Shown here: in pieces, positions 9,317 through 18,316 of the stretch
How positions within the stretch are numbered: position 1 is the first letter of the stretch
Layout of the letters: the number at the start of each line of letters is the position of its first letter
NCBI RefSeq assembly: GCF_044383835.1
Contig: NZ_JBISEP010000006.1
Span: 62,001-126,000, forward strand
Length of the DNA stretch: 64,000 bases
Direction of reading: 5' to 3'
Source of the DNA: Paraliobacillus sp044383835
GTDB taxonomy: Bacteria > Bacillota > Bacilli > Bacillales > Amphibacillaceae
Made by a program: the position numbers and the translations under genes
Notes under the pieces: model-generated
The model's database searches: none
What the model was told of the DNA's origin: nothing
Seen by the model: the letters and a program-made list of their open reading frames with translations, nothing else

Positions 9317-9452
9317 ATTCTTTATATGCCGAGAAGCTAAAAATTATTATAGATAGAGTGGCAATTTTTCCTTCATAAAGCATGAAGGAAAATGATAAAA
9401 TATTAGATAGTAAGTTAATGAAGGAATGAAAAACAATAGGTGAGGTGATTAG

Positions 9453-10370
9453 ATGAGGAAACTACAATTAGGAAAAAGTGCATTGGAAGTTGGTCAAATT
9501 TCATTAGGTTGCATGAGAATGAATGCCCTTTCAAAGAAAGAGGCTAGTGATGTCATTGATCATGCATTAGATTTAGGGATTGATTTATTTGATCATGCCG
9601 ATATTTATGGGGATGGAGAATCGGAAAAAGTTTTTGCTGAAGCGATACAAGAGAATCGAACCATTCGGAATAAAATTTATTTACAATCAAAATGTGGCAT
9701 TCGCAAAGGGTTTTTTGATTTTTCAAAAGAGCATATCCTATCATCGGTAGAAGGAAGTTTAAGACGACTACAAACAGATTATTTAGACGTACTACTTCTT
9801 CATCGACCTGATACTTTAATGGAGCCTGAAGAAGTTGCTGAAGCATTCAGTAAATTAAAAGAAAGTGGTAAAGTTCGCTATTTTGGTGTGAGTAACCAGA
9901 ACCCTTATCAGATCGAGTTGTTAAAAAAGTATCTATCAGATGATTTGATCGTAAATCAAATGCAATTAAGCCTCATGCATACACCAATGATTGATGCTGG
10001 CTTAAATGTTAATATGCAGCATGAAAAAGCAGTCGATCGCGATAATGGTGTATTAGAATATTGTCGTTTAAATGATATCACGATTCAAGCATGGTCTCCG
10101 TTTCAATACGGAATGATTGAGGGGCCTTTTATAGGTAATGATGATTTCCCGCAAGTAAATAATAAGTTAAATGAATTAGCTGAGAAAAAAGGTGTGACAG
10201 CAACTACAATAGCTATTGCATGGATTTTACGACACCCAGCAAAAATACAACCTGTTGTAGGGAGTATGAATATACAAAGATTAAAACAGATTGAACAAGC
10301 ATCTCAGATTGAACTAACAAGAGAAGAATGGTACGAGCTTTATCGATCTACTGGTAATACATTACCTTAA
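9453..10370 (+). CDS. Aldo/keto reductase
   Basis: NADPH-dependent oxidoreductase of the aldo/keto reductase family, 305 aa. The (beta/alpha)8 barrel carries the catalytic tetrad in DHADIYG (Asp, Tyr), LQSKCG (Lys) and LLLHRPD (His). The cofactor-binding end is WILRHPAKIQPVVGSMNIQRL. Overall pattern is closest to the YdhF/YcsN-like group (QISLGCMRM), whose physiological substrates are unknown. GGTGAGGTGA precedes the ATG. Monocistronic with its own terminator. Confidence 0.88.
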   Translation: MRKLQLGKSALEVGQISLGCMRMNALSKKEASDVIDHALDLGIDLFDHADIYGDGESEKVFAEAIQENRTIRNKIYLQSKCGIRKGFFDFSKEHILSSVEGSLRRLQTDYLDVLLLHRPDTLMEPEEVAEAFSKLKESGKVRYFGVSNQNPYQIELLKKYLSDDLIVNQMQLSLMHTPMIDAGLNVNMQHEKAVDRDNGVLEYCRLNDITIQAWSPFQYGMIEGPFIGNDDFPQVNNKLNELAEKKGVTATTIAIAWILRHPAKIQPVVGSMNIQRLKQIEQASQIELTREEWYELYRSTGNTLP

Positions 10371-10377
10371 ATTGAAG

Positions 10378-10407
10378 CGTGTTTCTTTTTTAGGAACACG
10401 TTTTTTT
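10378..10407 (+). terminator. Rho-independent terminator
   Basis: CGTGTT pairs with AACACG around an 11-nt loop and is followed by seven T; ends the aldo/keto reductase gene. Confidence 0.85.
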
Positions 10408-10497
10408 ATTGGAAAATTTTATTTGAATTTAGTGATAGTAGGTAGTTTAGTGGTATTTTTACTCTTTTTTAAAAAATAATGAAATATTTCACAAAAT

Positions 10498-10516
10498 TGA
10501 CATTAAATCAATGTTA
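10498..10516. repeat. Inverted repeat in the MCP leader
   Basis: TGACATT-AAATC-AATGTTA (7-bp arms, one mismatch) lies 70 bp upstream of the chemotaxis receptor, just before a TATAAT at 10526-10531. It could be an operator, but no regulator is evident. Confidence 0.35.
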
Positions 10517-10586
10517 TCTTTCATGTATAATTTTCTTTAATGTCTATATTTCAAGTAAATAAATTTCTAATAAAGGTAGGGAGATA

Positions 10587-12626
10587 ATGTTAAAGAAAAT
10601 TAAAAACAAATGGAAAAACAGAGGGATTCGTAGTACGCTCATTACATATTTTAGTTTTATTGCGATATTACCCATTTTGATTATGGGCATAATTACTTAC
10701 TTTCAATCATCACAAGCTTTGGAACAAGAGGTTGGTCATAAAGTAAAAGACTTTGCTGCTGTACATATGGAGAAATTAGACAGGATGATGTATGAAAGAT
10801 CGAGGGATATAAAGCTTTTAGCAAATGAATTATCAAATATAGATAGTAATGATTTGGAGCAATCATTCTTTGCAGGCTTTTTTGATCGTCAAGTAAATCA
10901 AATGGAGTATTTTTCTTCTCTTTCTTTCACTAATGAAGACGGAGATTTAGTTGGCTTTTCGAGTAACTTAACTAATGAATATCAAATGAAACAAGAAACA
11001 ATTGCTAAATCATCAGATGAAATGGCTTATTCTGATGTGTATTACAATAGTGAGTTAGATAAACATGTTATTGCGATTTCTATTAATGTAATGAAAGGTC
11101 AAACTAAAGTTGGTACTTTGGAAGGTACATTTAATGTAGCGTATATTTGGGAAGATGTTAATCGTATTTCTACAGATGATATGGTTGTTGAATTGATTAA
11201 TCAAAGCGGTGAGAAAGTAGCTGATACAGTTACAAGTGCCAGTGCAACAGATGAAGAAACAAGCGAGTTGGCATTTCAAGTATCTCCTGCAATGTTAAAT
11301 CGCTTAGAAGCAGTAAAATCTGGCGACTCAGCATATTATTCTGGTGAAGGGCATCATAATCAAGAAGCGATTATCGGATACGCTAAAAGTGATGGTTATC
11401 TAGATTACCCGGGATTTGAATGGACATTGGTTGTAACTGAAGCGAAAGCAGAGGCATTGTCTTCAATTGCGTCGATTAGAAATGTTATTTTAATCATTGC
11501 TATCTCTACATTTGTTAGTGTTGTAATTATATCTATCCTATTATCTAAAATGATTGCAAAACCATTGATTCATTTGAAAAATAAAGCGCGTACGATTGCA
11601 GCAGGAAATCTTACTGATCGTGTAGATGTAAAAGGTAAAGGTGAAGTAAAACAGCTTTCACATGCAATGAATCAGATGGTTGATCATTTAAGAGAAGCAA
11701 TTTCTTATACTAAAATAGCATCTAATCGTATTAATGACCAAAGTAATGCTTTAAAAGATATTAGTTATAAACTACGAGATGGCAGTGAACAACTTACTTC
11801 AACGACGCAAGAGTTAGCGGCAGGAGCTGATGAACAAGCTAGTTCTTCTGCTCAAATAGCTATAGCAGTACAATCTTTTGACAATAAAGTGAAGCAAGTA
11901 AAGCAAAATGCAGATCAATTAAAGCTGTCTTCTACAGAAGTTTCTGGGTTGGCGATCAAAGGAAATAATCAAGTGAATCATTCTATCGAGCAAATGGACA
12001 CGATTAATAATAATGTGAAAAAAGCAGTTGATAATGTGAAAGAGTTAGAGGAACAGTCACAGTCGGTTGCGCAATTAACAACGGTTATTAACAAAATTAC
12101 AGAACAAACTAATTTACTTGCCCTCAATGCAGCAATTGAATCTGCAAGAGCGGGTGAGGCCGGAAAAGGCTTTACAGTAGTTGCAAATGAAATTAAAAAG
12201 TTGGCAGAACAGGTTAGTGTTTCCGCGATTGATATTGCTGAAGTGATGGGAAATATGCAAAAAGAAACAAATCGTTTGCAATTATCGCTTGAAAACACTT
12301 ATGAACAAGCAGATATAGGTGTTCGAGATATTAAAGAATCTGCCTCCTATTTTTCAACAATAACGACTAAGGTTGAAGGGATGAATCACCATATTAGTAC
12401 AGTTGCAGATAACTTACAATCAATCGAATTAAATAGTAATGAAATGAATAAAGGAATTGAACAGATCGCATCTGTTTCTCAAGAAAATGCTGCAAATATG
12501 GAAGAAACGACCGCTTCTATTCAACATCAAAAAGATGCTGTGCAATACTTAGCCAATCAGTCAACTATATTAGAAAACTTGTCAAAAGAGTTAAAGAATA
12601 TCATAACTAAATTTACTATTGAATAA
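10587..12626 (+). CDS. Methyl-accepting chemotaxis protein
   Basis: Transmembrane chemoreceptor of 679 aa. A cytoplasmic basic N-terminus leads to TM1 (about 17-39). A large extracellular sensor (about 40-297) follows, whose pattern (YSDVYYNSELDKHVIAISI) fits a double-Cache fold. TM2 (about 298-320), a HAMP domain (about 321-375, AKPLIHLKNKARTIAAGNL) and a long coiled-coil signalling domain complete it. The CheA/CheW-binding hairpin tip is ALNAAIESARAGEAGKGF (about 507-540). Gln/Glu-rich repeats such as ELAAGADEQASSS are likely methylation helices. The ligand cannot be named. GGTAGGGAG precedes the ATG. Monocistronic. Confidence 0.93.
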   Translation: MLKKIKNKWKNRGIRSTLITYFSFIAILPILIMGIITYFQSSQALEQEVGHKVKDFAAVHMEKLDRMMYERSRDIKLLANELSNIDSNDLEQSFFAGFFDRQVNQMEYFSSLSFTNEDGDLVGFSSNLTNEYQMKQETIAKSSDEMAYSDVYYNSELDKHVIAISINVMKGQTKVGTLEGTFNVAYIWEDVNRISTDDMVVELINQSGEKVADTVTSASATDEETSELAFQVSPAMLNRLEAVKSGDSAYYSGEGHHNQEAIIGYAKSDGYLDYPGFEWTLVVTEAKAEALSSIASIRNVILIIAISTFVSVVIISILLSKMIAKPLIHLKNKARTIAAGNLTDRVDVKGKGEVKQLSHAMNQMVDHLREAISYTKIASNRINDQSNALKDISYKLRDGSEQLTSTTQELAAGADEQASSSAQIAIAVQSFDNKVKQVKQNADQLKLSSTEVSGLAIKGNNQVNHSIEQMDTINNNVKKAVDNVKELEEQSQSVAQLTTVINKITEQTNLLALNAAIESARAGEAGKGFTVVANEIKKLAEQVSVSAIDIAEVMGNMQKETNRLQLSLENTYEQADIGVRDIKESASYFSTITTKVEGMNHHISTVADNLQSIELNSNEMNKGIEQIASVSQENAANMEETTASIQHQKDAVQYLANQSTILENLSKELKNIITKFTIE

Positions 12627-12634
12627 CGACAAAT

Positions 12635-12671
12635 AATGAATAAAGTAGATAACAATTCTACTTTATTCATT
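12635..12671. terminator. Bidirectional terminator, MCP versus MBL gene
   Basis: A perfect 15-bp stem (12635-12649 with 12657-12671, loop TAACAAT) lies between converging genes and overlaps the stop of the reverse gene. Confidence 0.85.
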
Positions 12672-13488
12672 TATTTTTATTACTTGGTATTGCGATTTGT
12701 TCAAAGTTATCAAATAAATGTTTCAACCCTTTATCTAGCAAATCTCCTTCCATTGGTAAACCATGACCAGCTAATAATAATTTTGGTCGTAATTTGATAA
12801 TGTGAGCAATTGTTTGTTTAGCGATATCCCAATTATCTGTAAAAAAGGCAGGAGGCCCGTATACTTTACTAATTGGAAAAACCATCGCTAAAGCAGATTC
12901 CGGATTTTCAGTTGCTACTGCATCTCCAGCAATTAGCGTCCGATTTTTTTTATTAAATAGCGAAATGTGACCAGGAGTATAACCGGGAGTATGAATGATA
13001 CGCCAATCATCTATTAGTCCCTGTTCCATTTTTTCTGTAATTGGTTTTAGCCACTTTGATAGTTGAATTGGCTTTTTTGGAAAAAGAGGAGACATTAACG
13101 AGATCAATCCTCCTCCCACAGTAGGATCAGCTGGTGGGTATGCCAACGATCCATTTAGATAAGGAATTTCTTGCGGGTGTGCATAGATTGGGACATCCCA
13201 ATATTTAGCCAAGGCTTTGGCTGAACCAGCGTGATCAAAGTGTCCGTTAGTAAGGATAATTGCCTTTGGTGGAATGTTTGGAAACCGTCTTTGAGCAGCA
13301 ACTAGAATTCTTTCATGATATTGAGCCACCCCTGTATCTATTAAATACCATAATTGATTTGAAGGCTTACCTACCATATATATATTGGATACGAGTGTAC
13401 GATACATAGCGATATCATCTGAAATTTCTTTTACTCTAGCGTTATCAAATTCATCTTGATGTTTCTCCATTAGTTTATTAATATCCAT
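12667..13488 (-). CDS. Metallo-beta-lactamase-fold hydrolase
   Basis: 273-aa single-domain protein of the glyoxalase II-like metallo-beta-lactamase superfamily. The metal-binding signature reads LTNGHFDHAGS, so the first His of the usual HxHxDH is Asn (AAC codon). Other ligands look intact: HTPGYTPGHIS (third His), IAGDAV (bridging Asp) and LAGHGLPM (last His). Substrate unknown; resembles YflN-type proteins. An AAGGAGA stands about 12 bp before the ATG. It is transcribed alone against the MCP gene. The Asn substitution may alter metal occupancy at site 1. Confidence 0.85.
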   Translation of the reverse strand: MDINKLMEKHQDEFDNARVKEISDDIAMYRTLVSNIYMVGKPSNQLWYLIDTGVAQYHERILVAAQRRFPNIPPKAIILTNGHFDHAGSAKALAKYWDVPIYAHPQEIPYLNGSLAYPPADPTVGGGLISLMSPLFPKKPIQLSKWLKPITEKMEQGLIDDWRIIHTPGYTPGHISLFNKKNRTLIAGDAVATENPESALAMVFPISKVYGPPAFFTDNWDIAKQTIAHIIKLRPKLLLAGHGLPMEGDLLDKGLKHLFDNFEQIAIPSNKNK

Positions 13489-13749
13489 AAATTAATATGT
13501 CTCCTTCTATCTAGATAAAACGTAAACATAGGATGTCACTAAATCCATTACTTTATACAATAGAGAAGCATACTTAAAAGCTGTAATCATATTACGAAAG
13601 GAATTGCTGCTGTATATATGCGTAGGTTAATGCATTATTTTATCTAACCAATACGATTTTTGCGCTTTCCCAGGAAATATTAAAAAGGATTAAATGATAA
13701 AAAACTTCTTTATTCACATACTAATGAAAAAAAGGAATGAACAGTTAAA

Positions 13750-14259
13750 ATGAAATTATTGCACCTTACTATCTTATTATTTCTGTCCCCATTATGGCCT
13801 TTAGGCGAAAATCCAACAGATCAATCTCCCTTTGTCATCGTTAACAAAGCAACGTTACAATTGGCGTTTATAAATGAAGGAGAAGTAAAAAAAGTTTATT
13901 CAGTTGCAACTGGTGTAACAAAAGAAAAAACACCAGAAGGGATGTTCAACATTATTGTGAAAGCAGAGCAACCGTACTATCGAAAAAAAAATATTCCAGG
14001 TGGGAATCCCAACAATCCTTTAGGAGCTAGATGGATAGGGTTTGATGCTGAAAACACAAATGGTAGAGTATATGGAGTACATGGAACGAATCAACCAGAA
14101 ACGATTGGACAGCGTGTCTCTGCAGGTTGTATTCGTATGAAAAATAAGGATGTAATTGTTCTATTTAACAAAATCCCTATAGGAACAAAAATTTGGATTG
14201 TAGATACAACAGCTAGCTTTGAAAAATTGGCAAAGTTAAAAGGTGCGATAAAAGAATAG
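13750..14259 (+). CDS. L,D-transpeptidase (YkuD domain), exported
   Basis: 169-aa protein with an N-terminal hydrophobic signal segment (about 1-18), followed by a YkuD/ErfK catalytic domain. The active-site signature is complete: HGTNQP...GQRVSAGCIRM, with the catalytic Cys and flanking His/Ser/Arg. Such enzymes make 3-3 crosslinks in peptidoglycan or attach proteins to it. No LysM domain is present. AAAGGA lies a rather long 13 bp before the ATG. A sporulation-type CATACTA element is found at 13717-13723, so expression in a spore compartment is possible but unproven. Confidence 0.88.
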   Translation: MKLLHLTILLFLSPLWPLGENPTDQSPFVIVNKATLQLAFINEGEVKKVYSVATGVTKEKTPEGMFNIIVKAEQPYYRKKNIPGGNPNNPLGARWIGFDAENTNGRVYGVHGTNQPETIGQRVSAGCIRMKNKDVIVLFNKIPIGTKIWIVDTTASFEKLAKLKGAIKE

Positions 14260-14396
14260 AAATTGTAGGTGGTTGATTGCCGATGTATGAATTTAAACGC
14301 CATCGTTGTAAAGAAAGAGAAAGCTTACCAATCAATGGGCATAGCTAACTTTAACTCGATATATAATATTTTAAATATATTACTAAGCAAAAATAA

Positions 14397-14419
14397 AACC
14401 AGTCATTGATCGACTGGTT
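14397..14419. terminator. Bidirectional terminator hairpin
   Basis: AACCAGTC pairs with GACTGGTT around a 7-nt loop. On the minus strand it is followed by TTTTATTTTT and serves the small Prli42-like gene; on the plus strand it is followed by TGATATT. Confidence 0.75.
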
Positions 14420-14424
14420 TGATA

Positions 14425-14580
14425 TTATGAATTAATAAAATGAGCTAGCCCTGCTGTGAATGCGGAGAGTACCATCGCTGTAATCATAAGGTAAACAATT
14501 ATTTTATTGCGTCGCTGACGTTTCGATAACTTTTTGGATTTACTTTTCATTTGTTTGTTTTGATTTGTTGATTTAGCCAT
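14425..14580 (-). CDS. Small membrane protein, Prli42-like
   Basis: A 51-aa ORF with excellent signals: AAAGGAGG eight bases before the ATG at 14580 and a terminator right after the stop. The first 26 residues are very basic and polar (Lys/Gln/Ser/Arg). One transmembrane helix follows (IIVYLMITAMVLSAFTAGLA) and a short tail HFINS. The helix pattern VYLM-x3-MV-S-x3-AG resembles Prli42, the small membrane anchor of the Listeria stressosome, though Prli42 itself is about 31 aa and lacks the long basic head. Function is inferred only. It lies opposite to and between the L,D-transpeptidase and yqjE. Confidence 0.7.
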   Translation of the reverse strand: MAKSTNQNKQMKSKSKKLSKRQRRNKIIVYLMITAMVLSAFTAGLAHFINS

Positions 14581-14787
14581 TCATTCTGCCTCCTTTATCC
14601 TATAAGTATTTTATCGTGAAATAAGAAAAGGTACAACCCTGATTTGTAAGTTGAACTGGGAGGACACAAATCGTCTTTATCATGCTCTGTAACGGTATCC
14701 TTTCAGTCTCACCTAGTGTTAGGTGGCTTTGAAATAAAGTTGCGAAGGTTTATTCTTTTAGATATGATTGTCTAAAGGAGTGTTCAC

Positions 14788-15909
14788 ATGAAAGTTAATA
14801 AAGAAAGATTATTAAAAGAGTTTCTAGAATTGGTTCAAATAGATTCAGAAACAACCGATGAAGCTAAGATTGCAAACATATTGAAACAGAAGTTTACTGA
14901 TCTGGGCGTCGATGTGTATGAAGATGAAAGTGCTGAAATAACTGGGCATGGTGCCGGTAATTTAATCTGCACCTTAAAAGGAGACCCATCTATTGAACCC
15001 ATTTATTTCACATCTCATATGGACACCGTAGTGCCAGGACGAGGGGTGAAACCACAAGTAACGGAAGACTATGTTACTTCTGATGGAACAACGATTTTAG
15101 GAGCAGATGATAAAGCGGGATTAGCTGCAATATTAGAGTCGATCCGCGTTTTAAAAGAGAATAACGTAAGTCATGGTGATATTCAATATATTATCACTGT
15201 AGGTGAAGAGTCTGGTTTAGTTGGTGCAAAAGCACTAACGAAAGAAAAAATTCATGCATCATTTGGTTATGCAATCGATAGTGATGGGGAAGTGGGCGAC
15301 ATTGTTGTTGCAGCACCAACACAAGCAAGAATAAAGGCCATTGTAAGAGGTAAGACTGCGCACGCTGGTGTCGCTCCAGAGAAGGGAGTTTCCGCAATTA
15401 CAATAGCTGCTAAAGCGATATCTAATATGCCATTAGGAAGGATCGACAAAGAAACAACCGCTAACATTGGTCGATTTGAAGGTGGACAAAAGACAAATAT
15501 CGTATGTGATTACGTCGAAGTCTTGGCAGAAGCCCGTTCGTTAGTTCCGGAAAAAATGGAAGCACAAGTTAATGCGATGAAAAAGGCGTTTGAAGATGCA
15601 GCATCTGTACTTGGTGGTGAAGCTGAAATAGAAACGACTGTTATGTATCCAGGGTATAAACAACAGTCAGGTGATCTAGTTGTCGAGGTTGCTAGACGTG
15701 CTGCTAAAAAAATAGGAAGGGAGAGTGAATTAAAACAAAGCGGTGGTGGAAGTGATGCGAATGTCATTTCTAGCTTAGGTATACCAACGGTCAATTTAGC
15801 GGTTGGTTATGAAGATATTCATACGACTTCTGAAAAAATGCCAATTAGTGAATTAAACAAAATTACTGAATTAATTGTAGCTATTGTTGAAGAGACAACG
15901 ATCAGCTAA
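14788..15909 (+). CDS. yqjE: M20 family metallopeptidase, peptidase T-like (YqjE)
   Basis: Di-zinc aminopeptidase-type M20 protein of 373 aa. Metal and catalytic residues sit in YFTSHMDTVVPG (His, Asp), ILGADDKAGLAA (Asp), ITVGEESGLVGAK (Glu-Glu), YAIDSDG and EDIHTTSEKM (final His). A dimerisation insert covers about residues 180-290. It is annotated in Bacillus as a tripeptidase-like protein. AAAGGAG precedes the ATG. The 200-bp leader contains a small hairpin, CACCTA-GTGT-TAGGTG at 14710-14725, of unknown role. The position between the reverse small gene and dinB matches yqjE in B. subtilis. Confidence 0.9.
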   Translation: MKVNKERLLKEFLELVQIDSETTDEAKIANILKQKFTDLGVDVYEDESAEITGHGAGNLICTLKGDPSIEPIYFTSHMDTVVPGRGVKPQVTEDYVTSDGTTILGADDKAGLAAILESIRVLKENNVSHGDIQYIITVGEESGLVGAKALTKEKIHASFGYAIDSDGEVGDIVVAAPTQARIKAIVRGKTAHAGVAPEKGVSAITIAAKAISNMPLGRIDKETTANIGRFEGGQKTNIVCDYVEVLAEARSLVPEKMEAQVNAMKKAFEDAASVLGGEAEIETTVMYPGYKQQSGDLVVEVARRAAKKIGRESELKQSGGGSDANVISSLGIPTVNLAVGYEDIHTTSEKMPISELNKITELIVAIVEETTIS

Positions 15910-15984
15910 TACTTTCTTTTTCTAAGATTGTTTGATTTGATAAGGCTAGAAGTTTTTATCGATATATGCTATATTAATGTGGAC

Positions 15985-15998
15985 AGAACGCACGTTCC
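15985..15998 (+). promoter_or_regulatory. LexA (SOS) box before dinB
   Basis: AGAACGCACGTTCC matches the Gram-positive LexA/DinR consensus CGAACRNRYGTTYC at 13 of 14 positions. It lies between a TATATT -10-like element (15970-15975) and the dinB start at 16014, a classical repressor position. Confidence 0.65.
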
Positions 15999-16013
15999 TA
16001 AAGGAAGAGATAA

Positions 16014-17261
16014 ATGTCTAAATGGTATCCTAAAAATGGTAGGGTTATTTTTCATGTTGATATGAATAGTTTTTATGCATCTGTAGAAGCAGCGTACAAT
16101 CCGTCACTAAAGGGAAAGCCATTAGCTATTGCAGGCAATCCAGAAGAACGACGAGGGATTGTTGTGACGAGTAGCTATGAAGCTAGAGCAAGAGGTGTGA
16201 AAACGACGATGCCACTTTGGGAGGCAAAACGATTATGCCCAAATTTAATTGTGATGCGTCCGAACTTTGATCGTTATCGAAAGGCTTCTAGTGAAATGTT
16301 TAAAATGTTAGCAGAGATCACACCTTACGTACAACCTGTATCTATAGATGAAGGATATATGGATATTTCGTCTTGTGAAGCGCTTGGCTCACCTTTAGAA
16401 ATTGCGAAAAGCATACAAAACCGTATAGCAAATGAATTAGATTTACCATGTAGTATTGGGATAGCTCCGAATAAATTTCTTGCAAAAATGGCTTCGGATA
16501 TGAAAAAGCCGATGGGAATAACGGTTCTAAGACTTCGTGATTTACGGGATAAACTATGGCCGCTTCCAATTGAAGAAATGTATGGTATAGGTTCAAAAAC
16601 TGCAGAAAAATTGCATAAGTTAGAGATCAAAACGATAAAAGATGTCGTTGAAGCAGACGTGTATGTATTAAAACGTGTGCTTGGTATTAATGGTGAACGA
16701 TTACAGAATCGTGCAAAGGGAATTGATCCGAGTATTGTCGACCCAGACGCGATTTATGATTTTAAAAGTATTGGCAACTCGGAAACATTACCAGAAGACA
16801 CGACAAACGATCAGGAAATTAGGCAGCTGCTTAGAAAACTCTCTCGTAAAGTCTCCATAAGGCTTAAACGAAAAAAGGTAGTAGGCCAACATATCCAGCT
16901 GACAATTCGTTTTCATGATCGAAAGACGATTACTAGAAGTAAGAAGTTAGTTGACTTTATTGAGGAAGAGACATCGATATTTAATTATGCTTTAGGTTTA
17001 TTAGATGAACATTGGAATGGAAAACCTATCCGATTGTTGGGTGTTACGGTGCAAGATTTACAAGATAAACAAGAACTCGTCCAGCAATTAGATTTATTCA
17101 CATATGAAAAAGAAGCATCTAAAGAAAAGCTTTATCAAGCGATGGAGCAGTTAACAGAGAAGTATGGTGCAGATACGTTTAAAAAAATGAATGATCCCGA
17201 AGATAAAACACAACCAAGCACAAGCTTTCAAAAAGATTATTTAGACGACTATAAAAAATAG
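16014..17261 (+). CDS. dinB: DNA polymerase IV (Y-family)
   Basis: Error-prone translesion polymerase, 415 aa. The palm carries the catalytic acidic residues in FHVDMNSFYASVE and SIDEGYMDI. The fingers/thumb region has SSYEARARGVKTTMP and helix-hairpin-helix sequences YGIGSKTAEKL and VLGINGERL. The little-finger domain covers about 245-350. A C-terminal QLDLF motif (about residue 361) is a canonical beta-clamp binding peptide. It corresponds to YqjH (PolY1) by position. The LexA-type box upstream suggests SOS induction. AAAGGAAGAG precedes the ATG. Confidence 0.95.
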   Translation: MSKWYPKNGRVIFHVDMNSFYASVEAAYNPSLKGKPLAIAGNPEERRGIVVTSSYEARARGVKTTMPLWEAKRLCPNLIVMRPNFDRYRKASSEMFKMLAEITPYVQPVSIDEGYMDISSCEALGSPLEIAKSIQNRIANELDLPCSIGIAPNKFLAKMASDMKKPMGITVLRLRDLRDKLWPLPIEEMYGIGSKTAEKLHKLEIKTIKDVVEADVYVLKRVLGINGERLQNRAKGIDPSIVDPDAIYDFKSIGNSETLPEDTTNDQEIRQLLRKLSRKVSIRLKRKKVVGQHIQLTIRFHDRKTITRSKKLVDFIEEETSIFNYALGLLDEHWNGKPIRLLGVTVQDLQDKQELVQQLDLFTYEKEASKEKLYQAMEQLTEKYGADTFKKMNDPEDKTQPSTSFQKDYLDDYKK

Positions 17262-17290
17262 CGAAGCATTTAAGCCTCGCTATTTTTTAT
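17254..17290. terminator. Bidirectional terminator after dinB and rnz
   Basis: AAAATAGCGA-GC pairs with GC-TCGCTATTTT around a short loop, with A runs on one side and T runs on the other. It begins within the dinB stop codon region and can serve the converging rnz operon. Confidence 0.8.
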
Positions 17291-17392
17291 TAAATAAGAA
17301 AGCGTAAGTTTGATTTTGTTATGTGCTTGTATAGGAAATATCGATGTTCGGTTTCAGCGCCAAGTAAAGCTTTCACGTTATTAAACAATCGC

Positions 17393-18316
17393 TTACGCCT
17401 TTCTTATTTCGTATTCAAAAAAATCATAAGCTATTTGGACATCTGGGAAAATAGTAGCTGCTTCAACCTGTAATTGTTCACTTTTGTCACCAGCATAACG
17501 CGAAGAAATATGGGTCAGTAATAAATGCTTGACTTGCGCTTGATTCGCTAATTGTGCCGCTTGTTCAGTTGTAGTATGAAAGTAATCGTGAGCTAAGTCT
17601 TTTCCATCTTTGGCAAACGTGGCTTCATGTACTAGCACATCACTATTTTTAATGAATTCAATAAAACTTTTATCATACCGAGTGTCACCAAGAATGCTAA
17701 TTATGTTTCCACTTTTATTTGGCCCGAGTACGTCATTTCTATGAATGACCTCACCATTCGGCAAGGATGTCATTTCGTTTTCTTTTATGTGTTGATAAAT
17801 AGGGCCAGGACTGATCCCCATTGCTTGTAACTTATCGATTAATAGTTCTCCTGGTTGATCTTTTTGTTCGATTCGGTAACCATAGCTTGGAATGCCATGC
17901 TGTAGTTTTTTTGCATAAACAACAAAGTCATTGTCAGCAAAAATTATTCCATCGTCTACTTCTTTGAAATAAAGCGGATATCTTAAATGTGTTTCACTAA
18001 CTTCTAGGCTAGTTTTAACAAAAGCTTCTATTCCTTTGGGACCGTATATGGTAACTGGAGTAGTACCATCTTGAAAGGAACGGCTACTTAGAAAGCCAGG
18101 TAAGCCATAAATATGATCTCCATGTAAATGTGTAATAAATATATTTTCAATTTTTCTTGGTTTAATCGTTGTTCGTAAAATTTGATGCTGTGTCGCTTCA
18201 CCACAATCAAATAACCATGTTGTTCCTCTTTCTTGCAAAAGATCTAAAAGTATAGCAGAAACATTTCTTTCTTTAGAGGGAATACCTGCTCCGGTCCCTA
18301 AAAATATTAGCTTCAT
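17393..18316 (-). CDS. rnz: Ribonuclease Z
   Basis: Zinc-dependent tRNA 3'-end endonuclease, 307 aa. Metal ligands are in FITHLHGDHIYGLPG (HxHGDH), ILGDTRYD (Asp) and LLLTHISSRY (His). Other family blocks are GTGAGIPSKERNVSA at the N-terminus, LFDCGEATQHQI, and the exosite arm region with HGIPSYGYRIE. It starts on the base directly after the namA stop, so it is translationally linked to namA in the order gdpd-namA-rnz. Position matches yqjK of B. subtilis. Confidence 0.95.
   Translation of the reverse strand: MKLIFLGTGAGIPSKERNVSAILLDLLQERGTTWLFDCGEATQHQILRTTIKPRKIENIFITHLHGDHIYGLPGFLSSRSFQDGTTPVTIYGPKGIEAFVKTSLEVSETHLRYPLYFKEVDDGIIFADNDFVVYAKKLQHGIPSYGYRIEQKDQPGELLIDKLQAMGISPGPIYQHIKENEMTSLPNGEVIHRNDVLGPNKSGNIISILGDTRYDKSFIEFIKNSDVLVHEATFAKDGKDLAHDYFHTTTEQAAQLANQAQVKHLLLTHISSRYAGDKSEQLQVEAATIFPDVQIAYDFFEYEIRKA

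Noticed and set aside
14283..14348. 21-codon ORF (MYEFKRHRC...) after the L,D-transpeptidase
   Set aside because: Too short and without conserved features; only a weak GGTGG upstream. Cannot be supported as a gene.
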